A DNA stretch of 64,000 nucleotides from Chrysomallon squamiferum (lineage: Eukaryota > Mollusca > Gastropoda > Neomphalida > Peltospiridae): contig CM022671.1 of NCBI GenBank assembly GCA_012295275.1, positions 27,553,822-27,617,821 on the forward strand, in the 5' to 3' direction. The translations under genes were made by a program, and so were the position numbers. Below are positions 1-13,880 of the stretch, one piece after another (within the stretch, counting starts at the first letter, position 1; the number at the start of each line of letters is the position of its first letter). The notes below the pieces were generated by a model that did no database searches, was not told where the DNA came from, and saw nothing but the letters and a program-made list of their open reading frames with translations.

Positions 1-448
1 TTTATTATTTGCTAAGGTCTAGAAGAGCGTATTAATGGCGTCATCAGTCTTAATAACTACTATTTACGAGTTCAGTACACCAATTAACGCCCAATTATTT
101 CCCCTACTTTATGAATTTATTTTTCTCCATAACAACCATAATAAGAAGGGCATTGTTTTTAATCATTCTCTATATAATTATAACTGATGTGAATATGTAT
201 AATTTACGGCGAATAAAAGAGCGCCAATTAGTAATGCATTTGTTCTCCGAGTTTAAAACACTTACACGAACTCTTGGTAACCCCAGTTTAGCAGCTGAGA
301 ACTAGAGGAAAATATGATGATTAACAACTGTTTATAATAAATTGTTTACGAAGTCATAAGTTTCTGTACGAAGATACAACGGCTCGTGTATGTTTTAAAA
401 GTTTCGTTAAATATTATTTTTTTATTTACATTTTTTAAATTATTTTTA

Positions 449-485
<37 letters not shown>

Positions 486-1330
486 ATTATACATAATAGT
501 AATGGTGCTTTGTAGCGGTAGCTATAGTAACAGTACAATAGCAATAAATAAACTTTGTGGATAAAATTCATTTAGATGATGGTTTATTAATACTAATAGT
601 AATACTAATAGAATTAGCAAAAGCGGTAGTGTCAGTGGTAGTAGTAGTGGGGAAATAATTGGTGAACAGTAGGAAATGATTAATGTTCTCCGTATAAACG
701 TAAAACGAAGTAGAACAGAAGCTAAACCAGATCGCGAGTTTCTAAAATAAATAGTTCGAATCAAAGTTATCTCTTTCATTTTGAACGCTGGTTTGTCACA
801 GTAATAGAGTTTTCAAAAAGTGAAAACAGATGTCTACAAAACTGGTTGGTCGTGGTATTCATGGCGACATAGCGTGCGAAAGTTGTTCTATCCGAAGTCT
901 CGAGCGAGCTTGAAGCATGATGAAAATAACCACCATGATGACTTCGACTTAATTATTTCACGAATGGAATAATGCAGTGTTTCACAGGTTTTTTGAATTT
1001 GCAGAGTCGGCGAAATAGTCTTCAAAATCAGTTTTCTGTTGGATTTTAAAGGAGAAAAATATCCTACACTTATAGGGGATTAAAACTAAACAAGTAACCT
1101 ACAAAAATTAGTTACAAATAGATGAAAATAACATATATTTTGCATAACTTTTTAAAGTGATAAATCCAGTTCTTTAAGTTCGAAAGAAAACGATAATGCA
1201 ACATGCTTGCTTTACAACAAACTTTTGTTACAGAGCATTTATATAATTGGTATAAACTGTATGTTTATTAAACAAAATATAAATAAATTAATGAAAATTT
1301 AAATCATGCAGGAGGACATTTGGTTTGAAA

Positions 1331-1454
1331 ATCATGTTCAAATTAAATTCGATGACAATAAAAATTGCATTAAACAATATTAAAAAAATAATAACATTTA
1401 ACTTGTTTTCGAAGACAAACGAGGCATCATGTTCAAATTAAATTCGATGACATT
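1331..1454. repeat. Spaced direct repeat of about 27 bp
   Basis: The block beginning ATCATGTTCAAATTAAATTC is present at 1331 and again at 1427, 96 bp apart, nearly identical over about 27 bp. The intervening sequence is not repeated. No target-site or terminal structure is visible. Confidence 0.7.
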
Positions 1455-2557
1455 AGTAGGAGTCTTCTTGTTTCGTTCTTCACTTATAGATATCAAACCT
1501 CTTGATTATAAATGATTAAAGAGTGTTCTTCTTCGTTTCTTTAAAAATAAAGAGTGTTAATTATTATTTCAAAAAACAAAGACACACTGCGGGGTTATAA
1601 TTTACTTCTTACTTCTATTTTTAGTGAACCAGAAAAACAACCAAAACAGGTTGTTGACACAAGAATAATACAGAAATAGCCAAAGAAGAAAACGAATCTG
1701 TTTTTAAATGGAGCATTTGTGTGTTTGTGTTATGGTAATGCCTACGGGTAAACGTTTTCCGTAAAGTTTTGTTTTAACAAGCTATCAGAATTTTCTAGAA
1801 TGAAATAGAAATTCTTTCCTGGATATAAAATAATAACTAAATCAGTAAATAAAATGACTTTAAAAATTTTTTTTTTTTTTTTTTTTAAGAGCAAAGAAAT
1901 TGAATCATTCACCACATATTCTACTCTCTGCCACAAAGTTCCTTCGAAGGTTACGCCATAGAAATAACGACTACATTAATGTCACGGAAACATGTTGTCA
2001 TTGACCACCATGTTACATCAATCTCGCCCTCTCACAGTTATCTGTTTATCGAAATTTCTTGTTCCTGTCCTCGAGCCAAGACATGTCACCCCAAGAATCT
2101 CCCGGAGAAAGGCTTCTTATTAATTACCTGTCACCTCAGCTGATCTTGCAACTTACGCCATTGATCCACGCATGCAAGACATTGATTACTGCGCACAAAG
2201 TCTTGTTCTCTGCTCGCAAAGTTACAATAAGAATCATTGGATAATGCCAATAACGGCTCGTTCTTCCAAATGGAGAACAACCTCAGGCAGTGTACGATGC
2301 ATAATAATATAATCATTTTCGATTTTATACTCCAGTAAGACTCAGATTCCGCTGTCTTTTACGCGACCGGAGAATCTACATTCAGTTCAGCAGTCGGTTT
2401 GGTTATTTTCCGAAAATATTATAACAGAAATCAGAGTATTATATAAAGAAGATTTAACTGAATATTTTTTGTCGTTATTATCTTGTTTGGACTTCCTCGT
2501 ACTAATTCATATGACAAACAAGACACTGCATACTAATCATATGATACTATTTGACAG

Positions 2558-2559
<2 letters not shown>

Positions 2560-2614
<55 letters not shown>

Positions 2615-2830
2615 TACATACATTATAAGTTTAAATTCATAAGAATGATAGATTTAAAAATAAATAAATAAATAAATAAAAAGAACATCTCACAGATACC
2701 TAAAACACACACACACACACACACACATACACAGACACACATACATTATAAGTTTAAATTCATAAGAATGATAGATTTAAAAATAAATAAATAAATAAAT
2801 AAAAAAGAACAAACAAATACCTAAAAAAAA
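2560..2830. repeat. Duplicated (CA)n + (AAAT)n block, period about 123 bp
   Basis: A CA dinucleotide tract, a unique spacer starting CATTATAAGTTTAAATTCAT, and an AAATA-type tetranucleotide tract occur twice in tandem (spacer at 2621 and 2744). This is a compound microsatellite that has itself been duplicated. Confidence 0.85.
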
Positions 2831-3482
2831 AAAAAAAACACACACAAAAAACCCCCACCCAAACCCCGTCCCCGATAAATAACAACAAAAAGCAATGATA
2901 AATAAAATAAAATAAAATGAAAGTGATAATGTAACCATACCTGCTGTGACGTGGATATTTGTTTCGGGGCTATGTATAATTATTTAAGTCTGTTAAAACT
3001 GAAGCAAACATATTTTTGTAGGATTTATTGATCATAACGGGAGGGTACGAAAGGACAGAAAACAATTTCAAGCAGCCGAAGTTAATTTTGTCTAATTTCA
3101 TCAGTTTTTGACCTATGAAAATGAGAAAAGTCCTATTTTTCCTTAACGAAAACAGTTTTCTCTGTAAATATTAATTTAAAAACAGCACTCTTTCTTATTT
3201 CTAAACATTTAGCAAAAAAATTTCGGCACGAATAAAATCATATATCTCAAATCTATGTTGAAGCCAATTATTGAATTGAAGCAATAAAATAAAATAATAA
3301 CGACAGCTTTTATATTCATGTATGTTTGATTATAACATTTGATTATATCCTTTCATTTTTCATATCATAAGCTTCTACATGCAACCACATACCAAAAGAG
3401 CGGGGGCCACTATATTCCTGTAGTTATTTTACATATATTAAAGGAATATTAAATTTAAAAAAATATATATATATATTTTTTA

Positions 3483-3484
<2 letters not shown>

Positions 3485-3552
<68 letters not shown>
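3485..3552. repeat. (CT)n microsatellite
   Basis: An almost perfect CT dinucleotide tract of about 68 bp, about 300 bp upstream of the RasGAP start codon. It may lie in the promoter or a 5' intron. Confidence 0.95.
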
Positions 3553-3864
3553 ACAAACATAATAATTCATTTTTCATATTTTTGTTTACACCGAAATAAT
3601 TAATGTTAATAATAAACAATAATAAAATTCACAAATGTAGATTAATCTAGCAAAATTATAAAAAAAATAGATATTGTAATAAACGTTTGCAGTATTTGCA
3701 GCAAAGAATGCTCCACGGTCTGGAGGAAAGTTTGACCGAAGAAAACAAAAACGAAAATAAGAAAGATAACTCTGGATAACTGTCAATAATAATAATAATA
3801 TGTATAAATATTTAGCTTCCTGTCGAAAGTGTAATTGAAGTTTACGCAATGCCAACGCATAGCT

Positions 3865-4184
3865 ATGTGCTCTAAGCACACAACTTTATACCTTCGAATA
3901 TCGGAAGCAAAAAACCTATTAGCAAAAGATCTGTAAGTCCATCAAAGTTAATATTCATTCTGTCACATGTACCCATCTAGTTTATATTTAGAATTTAATC
4001 TTTTGTTTTCTACAAAAAATATTAAAATAAAATTATAAAATAACATTAAATGATTAATTTACGTAAATCATTAATGATAATATATATATATATATTTATT
4101 GATCATTTAATTTAACTATAAATGGTTTTGTTGTACAATATATTTATTTGCTGTGAAATAATATAACACCAAACAACAACAGCA

Positions 4185-4226
<42 letters not shown>

Positions 4227-6700
4227 TTATTATTTTAATTATTATTATTAATATCATTTTTTTCTTCTTCCAGAAATGGGAAAAGTGATCCTTACTGTGT
4301 TATTAAAGTTGATAATGAAGTCATAGCCAGGTAATTTATTATCAGTTAAAAATAAAGTTGTTTAAACCAACAGTTTCAGGCCACATTAATAATGATGTGT
4401 GAATAACACTTAATTGATAAAAAAAAAAAATCTTATGTAAAAGATTAGGAAAAATTGGATAAAACTATTTTTATCGAGCAAAATCCCCCAAAAACGACAA
4501 TTCCCCCCTCCCCTGCAACAACAGTAACAATAATAAAAACATTAACAGTAATAATAATAATAATAAATAATTAATATGCACATATATAACTGATTAAAAT
4601 GCAGTTTGGGTGAGATCATGAGAAATTTGATATTATTTATTAAATAGAATGAATAATGGAATCAATTATTATTATGTAAATCAATAATTATTTTATTATT
4701 TTTACTGTTTTATGGATATTTTTTTTCCAACAAAACAATATTTTCTGTGCATTTTTTTATAACACATTAGACCCTCCATTCAACAGACCCCTATTTGAAA
4801 GGATTTTGGAAATTCCAGATAAAATTTGGGAAATATACAAATATTCTCAAATTTGCCAAAATAAGGACCATCCATGAGTTGGGGAAGCATCTGAAAATGT
4901 CTACTTGTGTATGCCAGTCAATTTACATAGGCCACCTGTGTTTTCATGCTGTGTTTTATCTTGGAATTCTTTAGATATATAATTTTATTTTTATATTGTA
5001 TGATATGACAATGGCACCATTATATGATACAAATTCAGTCTGTTGATTATCAGTGTAAACAAAAGCTGTGAAATTAAAGTAAATTTAGTTCTATGTATTA
5101 TTCTACATATTAGTATTTGTGGTATTTACAACATCTTGGATGACCTTTCCCCTTTTAGTCAATTAAATGAAGAGTCTATTGTATATAAAAGAGTGGCTAT
5201 ATTTGTTTAAATATAAAGGTTGATGAGAATGAAAATAATTATTTTTACCCAAACATTTGTTAACATGAAGAATAATTTACTTGAATGAGTAAATATAATT
5301 TACTTTGTAAATAAGTTTTTTTTTACTATTGGTTATGTAGTAACCATACACATACATTGAAGCAGTTTAGATTTGTTATGATAGGAGCTGATACTTTGAG
5401 GATACTTTTCTCTATGTTAAATACTCTGCTTTAAAAAGTATTTTTCAGTTTGCTGGGGTTTTTTTCTCCATGAATTTCAATACTGAATGTTTAAATGTTT
5501 TAGAATCATTCATATTGTTATCTATTGAACAAATGTACAAATGAAAAACAAAGGGTTTTTTTTGTTTCAGGACAGTTACAGTTTATAAAAGTCTGCAGCC
5601 ATTATGGGCTGAGGAATTCAAACTACACATGCCTTTCGGTTTTCAAGATCTTGCAATATATGTGTACGATGAAGACAAAGTCAGGTTTGTTTTGTCTTGA
5701 GGTTTTGAATGATAGAGAAAAGCAATTTAAAAAAAAAATCACTGAATTTTCTGATTTCGTATTTTACTTATTTTTCATTTCTGGGATGTTTTGTTAATTT
5801 CAGTGGTGATGATGTCATTGGAACAGTCTCAATCAGCCGAAGTCTGTTACAGCAGAATTCTAGTGGTAAAGGTGAACAGTAATTCTAATATATAAATATT
5901 TAATGATAGATACATACGTACATACAGTATACACATACACATATACAAGCATACATACAGACGTACATAGACACATACGTGCATATTAATGTGTGTGTGT
6001 GCATCATGCACACTCATATATTCACACATATATGTAAAAATATTTATTATTATTAGAATCAGAAATAACATCTTTCATTCCAACACCAAATTCCTGTCAA
6101 ATAATAAACCATCATCTAAATGAATTTTATCCACAAAGTTTATTTAGACAGACCAGAGTTTGTGTTTTTGAAAATATGGGTTAGAAAAATAGAAATAAAA
6201 GTTAAAAGAAATTTCATTCTGTGTCTGGATATCCAAATTTGTTTTTATTTTATTATTTTTAGGGTTTATATATATATTTTTTTCTCTCCCTTTATCTTTG
6301 TCTCTTTTTACCCATTAACTATTGAACAATTAATGTTCGCATTATTTCTAAAAGGGGTGGAAGACTGGTTTCCCTTATGGAAAGTTGACAAAGACTTTGA
6401 AATACAAGGTGAAATTCTGCTGGAATATGGCATTCGGGAATCAGAAAATCTGGATACCTGTTTCATCATCACAGTTATTGAGGGCAGGTGTGTTTTTGTG
6501 AGGCATTCTTTTCATTTGATAAAGACACTATATTTATATTAAATGAAATATAAAATTATATCTTGTTTTTATTATTATTTCTTTTGTTTTATTATTATTA
6601 ATTTTAAGACTGTTGTCCCCAATAATTTTAAATATTTTTTGTAAGGATGCTGCTCTATACCAATAGTATTTATTTTATAGCTAATGCAGTGAGACTATGT

Positions 6701-6747
<47 letters not shown>

Positions 6748-9700
6748 TGTGTGTGAAATTACACAGTGAGTATATTAATATTTTGTTTTATTCCTCTGGA
6801 CAGAGATCTTGCTCCAAAAGACAAAACTGGCTATTCTGACCCTTACATCACAATAGAATGCTTCAACCAAACCAGGACTACCTCGGTATAAGTTTCAGTT
6901 TAAGCTGTGTAATAATGTTACAGTGATAAAAATATACACTGAATTAATCTCTTTTTTTTAATTTCCTTCTTTTTCTTTTCTTTTTTCTATATTGAGATTT
7001 ATGTGAATTAGATTTTTTCTCTCTTTCTTTTTTAAAGTAATTAATAATCTGAAATTAAAAATAAATCTCTTCATTTTGTATACTATCTGAATACATACAT
7101 ATATATATATATATATGCACACAGACAAAACAACGCACACACACATACAAACAAGACACAAACACAAACACAAACATACACACACACACACATAAGTATC
7201 TGTTATTTGTTATTCAGAGCCAGAAGAAAACTCGTTTTCCTGAATGGCACGAAACATTTGAGTTTCCTATTCCTCCTAGCTGTGCAGAACTAAACGTCAC
7301 TTTGACTGTGATGGACAAAGATCGAATTAGAAGTGATGACTTCATGGGAAGGGTAGGCATATTTCATTAGTTATATCCAATGCAACAGAATGTTGAATGT
7401 TAACTTTTACCATTCTTACAAATACAGTAAATATTTTTTTCTTCTTCTTCCTCTTACTGTGGTTAATAAATGGACAAATATATTTTTTTAAATAATGTAT
7501 TGTTTGTGGACAACATCTTACACTATTTGTCATTTATCAGTAACTGGTTTTTTTTTTTTTTTAACTTTGTAGATACATCATAAATGTTCTGTGATACATT
7601 GTTATATAGATTGTTATATGAATTTCTATCCATTGTTTTGTAATTATTTCTAGATCTACCTCACATCTGCTGACATTCCGTGTGGCTCTCTAGTTAAAAA
7701 CTGGCATCCTGTGTGTCACAAACCTCTCACAGACAGTGTCATACGCAGAAACAGGTTTATTAACTTTGAAATACTACTTGGTGACAGATGTAATAATAAT
7801 AATAAGAATGAGAATGAGAATGAGAATGATAGTGATAGTGATAGTGATAGTGATAGTGATAGTGATAGTGATAATGATAATAATATTATTATTATTATTT
7901 TTAAGTCACTGAAATATGTATATATTTTTAAATTCAATGTCTCTATTTATCTTATTTAAAATTCTAATATATAAAAATATATACTTTCATTTTTTTTCTT
8001 TTTTTTAAATTTAATATTAAATTAGAAGTAAAATTTTTATTTTTTTAAAATGTTTTAGGAATGTAGTTTCTAGTTTTGAATTACTGATTTCTTCATTTTT
8101 TTTTTTTTTTTTTTTTTTTCTGATGCAGTAAAATTGAACGAGGAAAAATTCGTATAAAATTTCACTTGTTGGAGGAAAATGTACTCCCAGCATCTTGCTA
8201 CCAGCCTTTGACTCATTTGCTCATACAGGCAGTTACTGAACAGGTATCTCTTCTGTGACTTGTTTTATATTCTTTATTGTTTGTATTAAAGACTAAATTA
8301 CATATCTACATCTATACAAATTGTGTTTGTTTAAATATCAAATTTAATTTAAATTAGTAAAGGTTCAACCAGCTAACCCACAATGTTAACAAGAAAATGT
8401 AATGTGAACTCAAGAAAATAATTTTTAAAATTTTATTTTTTATTTTTTGACTTCCATATATTGAAGTGTTTATAAAAATTTCCCTTGATACTAATCTGTC
8501 AGGTGGCTTCATTACAACACCTGACAGTACATGATTAAAATGTATCGAGATTTTACAATTTCTTACTAATTTTCTGAAAAAATAATACGATAATCAAATA
8601 TGTTTCACATTTTCCCCTCTGATAACATCACTTTAAAACAAAACCTGTAAATTAATATTTAAATTTACTGAGGTGTCAAGAGACACATAGTTGTTTATTT
8701 AATCATTCATTTGTATTCATCACAGTCCAGTGACCTGGGTGCGCTGATGTGGAACACCCTGGAAGAGTATCGCACTCTGGAACTCAGTGAAGTGGCCGCT
8801 TCATTGATTCGATTTTTTCTTGGTCACGCTGTTGTTGAGTTCTTAAACCAAGTTACTGTTAAAGACATTCAAACAACAGGTAACTAACTACTTTAGATGA
8901 ATGATCTGTCAAATACCGTTATGCAAATCAAATCTGGATTAAAAAGTAACAAAAATGTGCATTTTGTTTTTGCCACATTTTCTTCTTTTTGTTTTTTTCT
9001 TTACTAATGGTTTCATTGTTAAGTACCATTTTAAAGATTTGTCACTTAGTATTATCAGGAATACTTTTTTTTCTCATTTGCTTTGATTGTTATTGTAAAA
9101 TGAAGAAAAATAAACATAGTTAATATCCTCTAAAGTGATGGTTAATATGTGTAAAACATTTGTCCAATATAATTGTAAACCATACATTTTACTGATTTTT
9201 AAATATTTAATTATATATGCCATATATATATATATAAAACAATGAAATATGTAGCATTTTGCATGTGATTTTGTTTTTCATCAGAACTTTAAATTACAAG
9301 CAAACTTGAATAATGCCTAAAGAGTGACTTCTTGTTAATGATAAATAAGTTTTTTTGGACTTGCTCTTGTTTACAAGCTTAATGCATGTTCTTTGTTAGC
9401 CCGTTTAGAGTGTAAACCTTTCGTGTCAGTGTCGCATGCTTTGTGCATTATTTCAGCGGATCCTAACACTCTGTTTAGAGGTAACAGTCTGGGTACGAAA
9501 TCGATGGATCAGTTCATGAAGGTAGGTGTAACACAGAGTTGAATATTTCAGATTCTTAACATCTTACGCGCTGCTGAATTAAACACAGCGACTTATACAT
9601 AGCTTCGGTACAACTGTTCTGCCAAAGTACTAATTATTTATTCATACACAAATTAGTTTTGTATAAAATCTTTTTATATTAATTTTTTTTTTGAAATCTT

Positions 9701-9770
9701 AGTTTGATTTTTTTTTTTAATTTTTTTTTATATATATTGGAAAGAATTATTATTGGTATTGTTGTTGTTA

Positions 9771-9832
<62 letters not shown>

Positions 9833-10134
9833 TTTATTTTTATTTTTATTTTTATTTTTATTTTTATTTTTATTTTTTTATTTTTTTTTTTAAATAATAT
9901 ATAATAGTATTTAAAATTGAAGACTTTATTTTTTTAACAGTTAGGGTTAGATAACGGATTGTATAATATGTATGGATTTTAGAAATTTTAATGCATGTGT
10001 TTAGCCTTTGTCTTGCAGTGATCAAAATAGTTTTATTTTATTATTGTAGTTTCACTGTGTAGATTTTGAGATTATATTTAATGTGCATGAAATATATTAA
10101 ACTGTCTTGTATATCTATATCTATAACTATCTAT

Positions 10135-10212
<78 letters not shown>

Positions 10213-13200
10213 GATCACAGTATATATTGCTGCCATATGAATTCTCAACCATTGTCATTCACAATGATTTCAGAAAATGTAATGTTATTTCTGTTAGTGA
10301 ATGTGTGTGTGTTGTTATCATTGTTATCTTTATTATTATTACCATCATTATCATTATTACTTTTATTATTATTATCATCATCATCATTATTATTATTACT
10401 TTTATTATTATTTTTATTACCATTATTATTATTATCATTATTATTATTATTAAATTAATTTTCAGATTGTAGGTATGCCATACCTACATGAAACACTGAC
10501 ACCTGTGATAGACAGAATATTTTCAGAAAAGAAAACTGTAGAACTTGATCCTCATCGGGTGAACTGTACTCGCAGGTCTCTTTTTATTTATCATCATTAT
10601 CCTCACTTTCTTATAAAAATAGAATAAAGTTATTCACTAATTTTAGGTGTAATATCAAAGGTGGTAGGTATACACTGATGGAAAGGTTTAGAACAAATAT
10701 AATTTTGAATAATTAAATTTTATCTTTTTAATTCATTATTTTTCAAAGTGTTTTTAATTTGTGTAAATACCAATTTTGTTGGACTCTCTGATGTTGTTAC
10801 ATTTATATTTCTTTTTTCTTATCATATGTTTTCTTTTAGCATCTCTACACATTTGCTGAAAAGATTTAGAAATATACTGTCTTCATTTTTACTGTTTTTA
10901 TCTATTTCATCCTATTATTATTATCTTTCTTTTCATCTTTTTGATCTTGTTCTTATTACTATTGCTACTACTATTACTACTACTACTACTACTTCTACTA
11001 CTACTGCTATTACTGTTTCTACTCCTACTATGATTATTACCATTATTATTATTATTATTATTACTATTTTTATTATAATAATTATTAATATTATTTTTTT
11101 TTTTTTTTTTTTTTTTCAACGTCATAGTATTTGCATTGTTATCATAATTTTTCTTATTATTATTTTCTTCATATTGGTATTATTATATTTTGCTGAGTAA
11201 TTATTATTAACATCATCATCATTATCATCATCACAATTACTTTGTGACTGTTGTTACTACAGAAGACACAGTATTTATCGAGAATCTGAAGGTGAAGTAC
11301 TGACGTCTAGTCAGAGCTTACTGGAAGGATACCTCAGTGAAATTATGGATCGCATCTTCAGTTCTGTCACAAAATGTCCAAGAACCATGAGAATTGTGTT
11401 TAGAAATCTACAAGAAGCTGTCAGACAGAAATGGCCTGAAGAGAGTTATGAGGTATTACATAATATATTCTGTGTAAATTTGTAAATTTTATATACTATA
11501 TGATAACCATATAAACCTCCCCCCAAAAAGTAAAAAACGAAAATCAGCTGATTGAAAGTAAATATAAGCCAAATGAAATGAATACATTTATTCATGATTC
11601 TTTTCTTTTTATCTTTATTGTTCTTGTATTTTATATTTTCAGTGTATTTATATATTTTTTTATTTGTTTTTATAAATGTGCTAAGCAGAATAGTATTAAA
11701 ATTAAACAGTTATTTTGTGAAGCTCAAATAAAATATTCAGTTTATTTTTTCTTTTAAATTAAAAAGATTAAAGTGAAATGATTTTTATTTTGCATGTTAT
11801 TTACAGGACACTCCATACCTGGCAGTTAGTGGATTCTTGTTTCTGAGATTCTTTGCTCCAGCCATTTTAGCACCCAAGCTGTATTCCTTCCAGACTTTCC
11901 ACCCCAACAGTAAAATAAGCAGAACACTTACTTTACTGGCCAAGGTATAAACTGTAGTTTTGATTAATTAAAAACAAAATTTGTATTCATTTTGTACATT
12001 TGATAACATTAGCTCTTACACAGATGCTGAACACAGTAGCTAAAAGTAAAGCACTTTGTAAAAAGTGAATTTTTGGATCCAAAATTTAAATATACTAGAA
12101 ATTTTAAATCATTTATTATTTCAAACAGGTACTTTTTAAGTGTTTGACTTTGAGAATATAATATTCTTGGATTTATAAAGGCCTTAAAAATGTCCTTATT
12201 ATACCTACCTCTTTGTTCTGTTATCTTTGAAAATTCACACACAGCTTATACAATTTAGATGAATAATGATTGCATCTACTCAGGAAAATATATGGAGTTT
12301 TCAAATTACCTTTTTTTCTTTATTCCTGACTGAAAGGTTATTTTAATTATTTTTTTACTCCCTGAAACAGATTTATAACAAAGTATTATAGATTAGAAAC
12401 ACAAAGCATTTGCTGTTGTTCAGTATCTTTATACATTATAAATAAACAAGCATAAAACAGGGTGTGTATTTTATATGAAAGATACATTACAAAGGTACAT
12501 AACTGTAGTGAACGGTTATTGGATTACAATATTTATTTTTTTTTAACAGTTAAGTTTTTATGAAAATGAAAATTATTTTCACTATAATATGAAGTATAGG
12601 TTTGTGATAAAATATTTCAGGTGACTCAAAGTGTGGGCAATCTGACAGTTCAGCATGGGAAGGAATCTTGGTTGCATCCACTGGAACCAGTCATCAAAAT
12701 GTACGTGTTGAAAGCGAGAGATTTCATAGATGAACTTGTCAACTTGGGTGATCCTTCAGGTTAGATCTACATCCTTCTTCTCATTCATTGTTGTTGAAAT
12801 TACTTTTTACTCAGTAAAAAGATACAGTGTTGTTGACCCCCAAATATTTATTGTTTTATTTCTATCTAAGATTCTAAGATGTTTGGTCAATTGTTACATT
12901 TTAAAATAAGTATTGATTCAATAGATAATTCATATGTATACATAAACCATATGTTTTAGTAAATAACTTTGTACTAACATTTAGCATTTTATTTATCCAT
13001 GGTTAATTTTACTATGAAAATTAATTTAGCTGTTTAAATATGATCCACTAATGTCTTACACAATGTTAAAGGCACCTGATGTTTGGCATTCAGAACAAAA
13101 CTCTAAATATTTCCTCCATCTTTATATTTATTAGATTTTTGTGATGTGATATGCGATTGTTTTATTTGTAATGTTTGATTTTCAGATTCTCACTATGATT

Positions 13201-13713
13201 CTGGGCTGTCTCGTGAACTTTGTTCTCGTTCAGTTATCTTGAAACAAGGAGTCTTACAGAAATGTCGATATCGCAGCAAATATCTTTTCCGACTCCTTGT
13301 TCTGAAAAAGTGCAACTTCTGGCTCACCTATGATAATCTCAGCTATGCAAAAATAAATTCTGAACAGGTATCTTTTATTTTATTATTATTATTATTATTA
13401 TTCATTATTATTATTATTATTATTATTATTTTTTTTTTTTTTGTTATCAAATTTTTTCATTAATACATATATGACTACCATTTAATGTAACTTGTATTAA
13501 TAATAGTTTCACATTTCTTAAATCCTTCACTTATCCTGAAAAAAGAAAAATGTCTTTCTGTTACTATTCATAAATTATCAACCACTTTGAAAACATATGT
13601 ACAAATGTTATTTCATTTGTAATACTAAAGAAATGAATTTACACTGTTTTTGATTTTTTTGTTTCTAATTGGACTGTCAGAATTCAGAACCATTATGCTC
13701 ATCCACCCAACAT

Positions 13714-13781
<68 letters not shown>

Positions 13782-13845
13782 GTGTGTGTGTGTAAATTTT
13801 GGATGGATGAATAAATGTTTGATGACAACACAGGACATATTTTTA

Positions 13846-13880
<35 letters not shown>

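Larger units (their letters stand above)
1..3864. other. 5' flank of the RasGAP gene, no recognisable coding
   Basis: I see no exon with family similarity here. The open frames are short and of AT-rich or random composition. It holds a T-run at about 451-480, a spaced direct repeat near 1330-1455, CA-repeat blocks at 2560-2830 and a long CT tract at 3485-3552. An upstream non-coding exon and the promoter of the gene starting at 3865 probably lie here, but I cannot place them. The segment around 2330-2410 is richer in C and G and is a possible transcription start area, which is only a guess. Confidence 0.5.

Noticed and set aside
7711-7959. Ser-Asp-repeat extension of the RasGAP exon
   Set aside because: The exon ends at the donor at 7755 and the next exon joins in phase with family similarity; the repeat is intronic.
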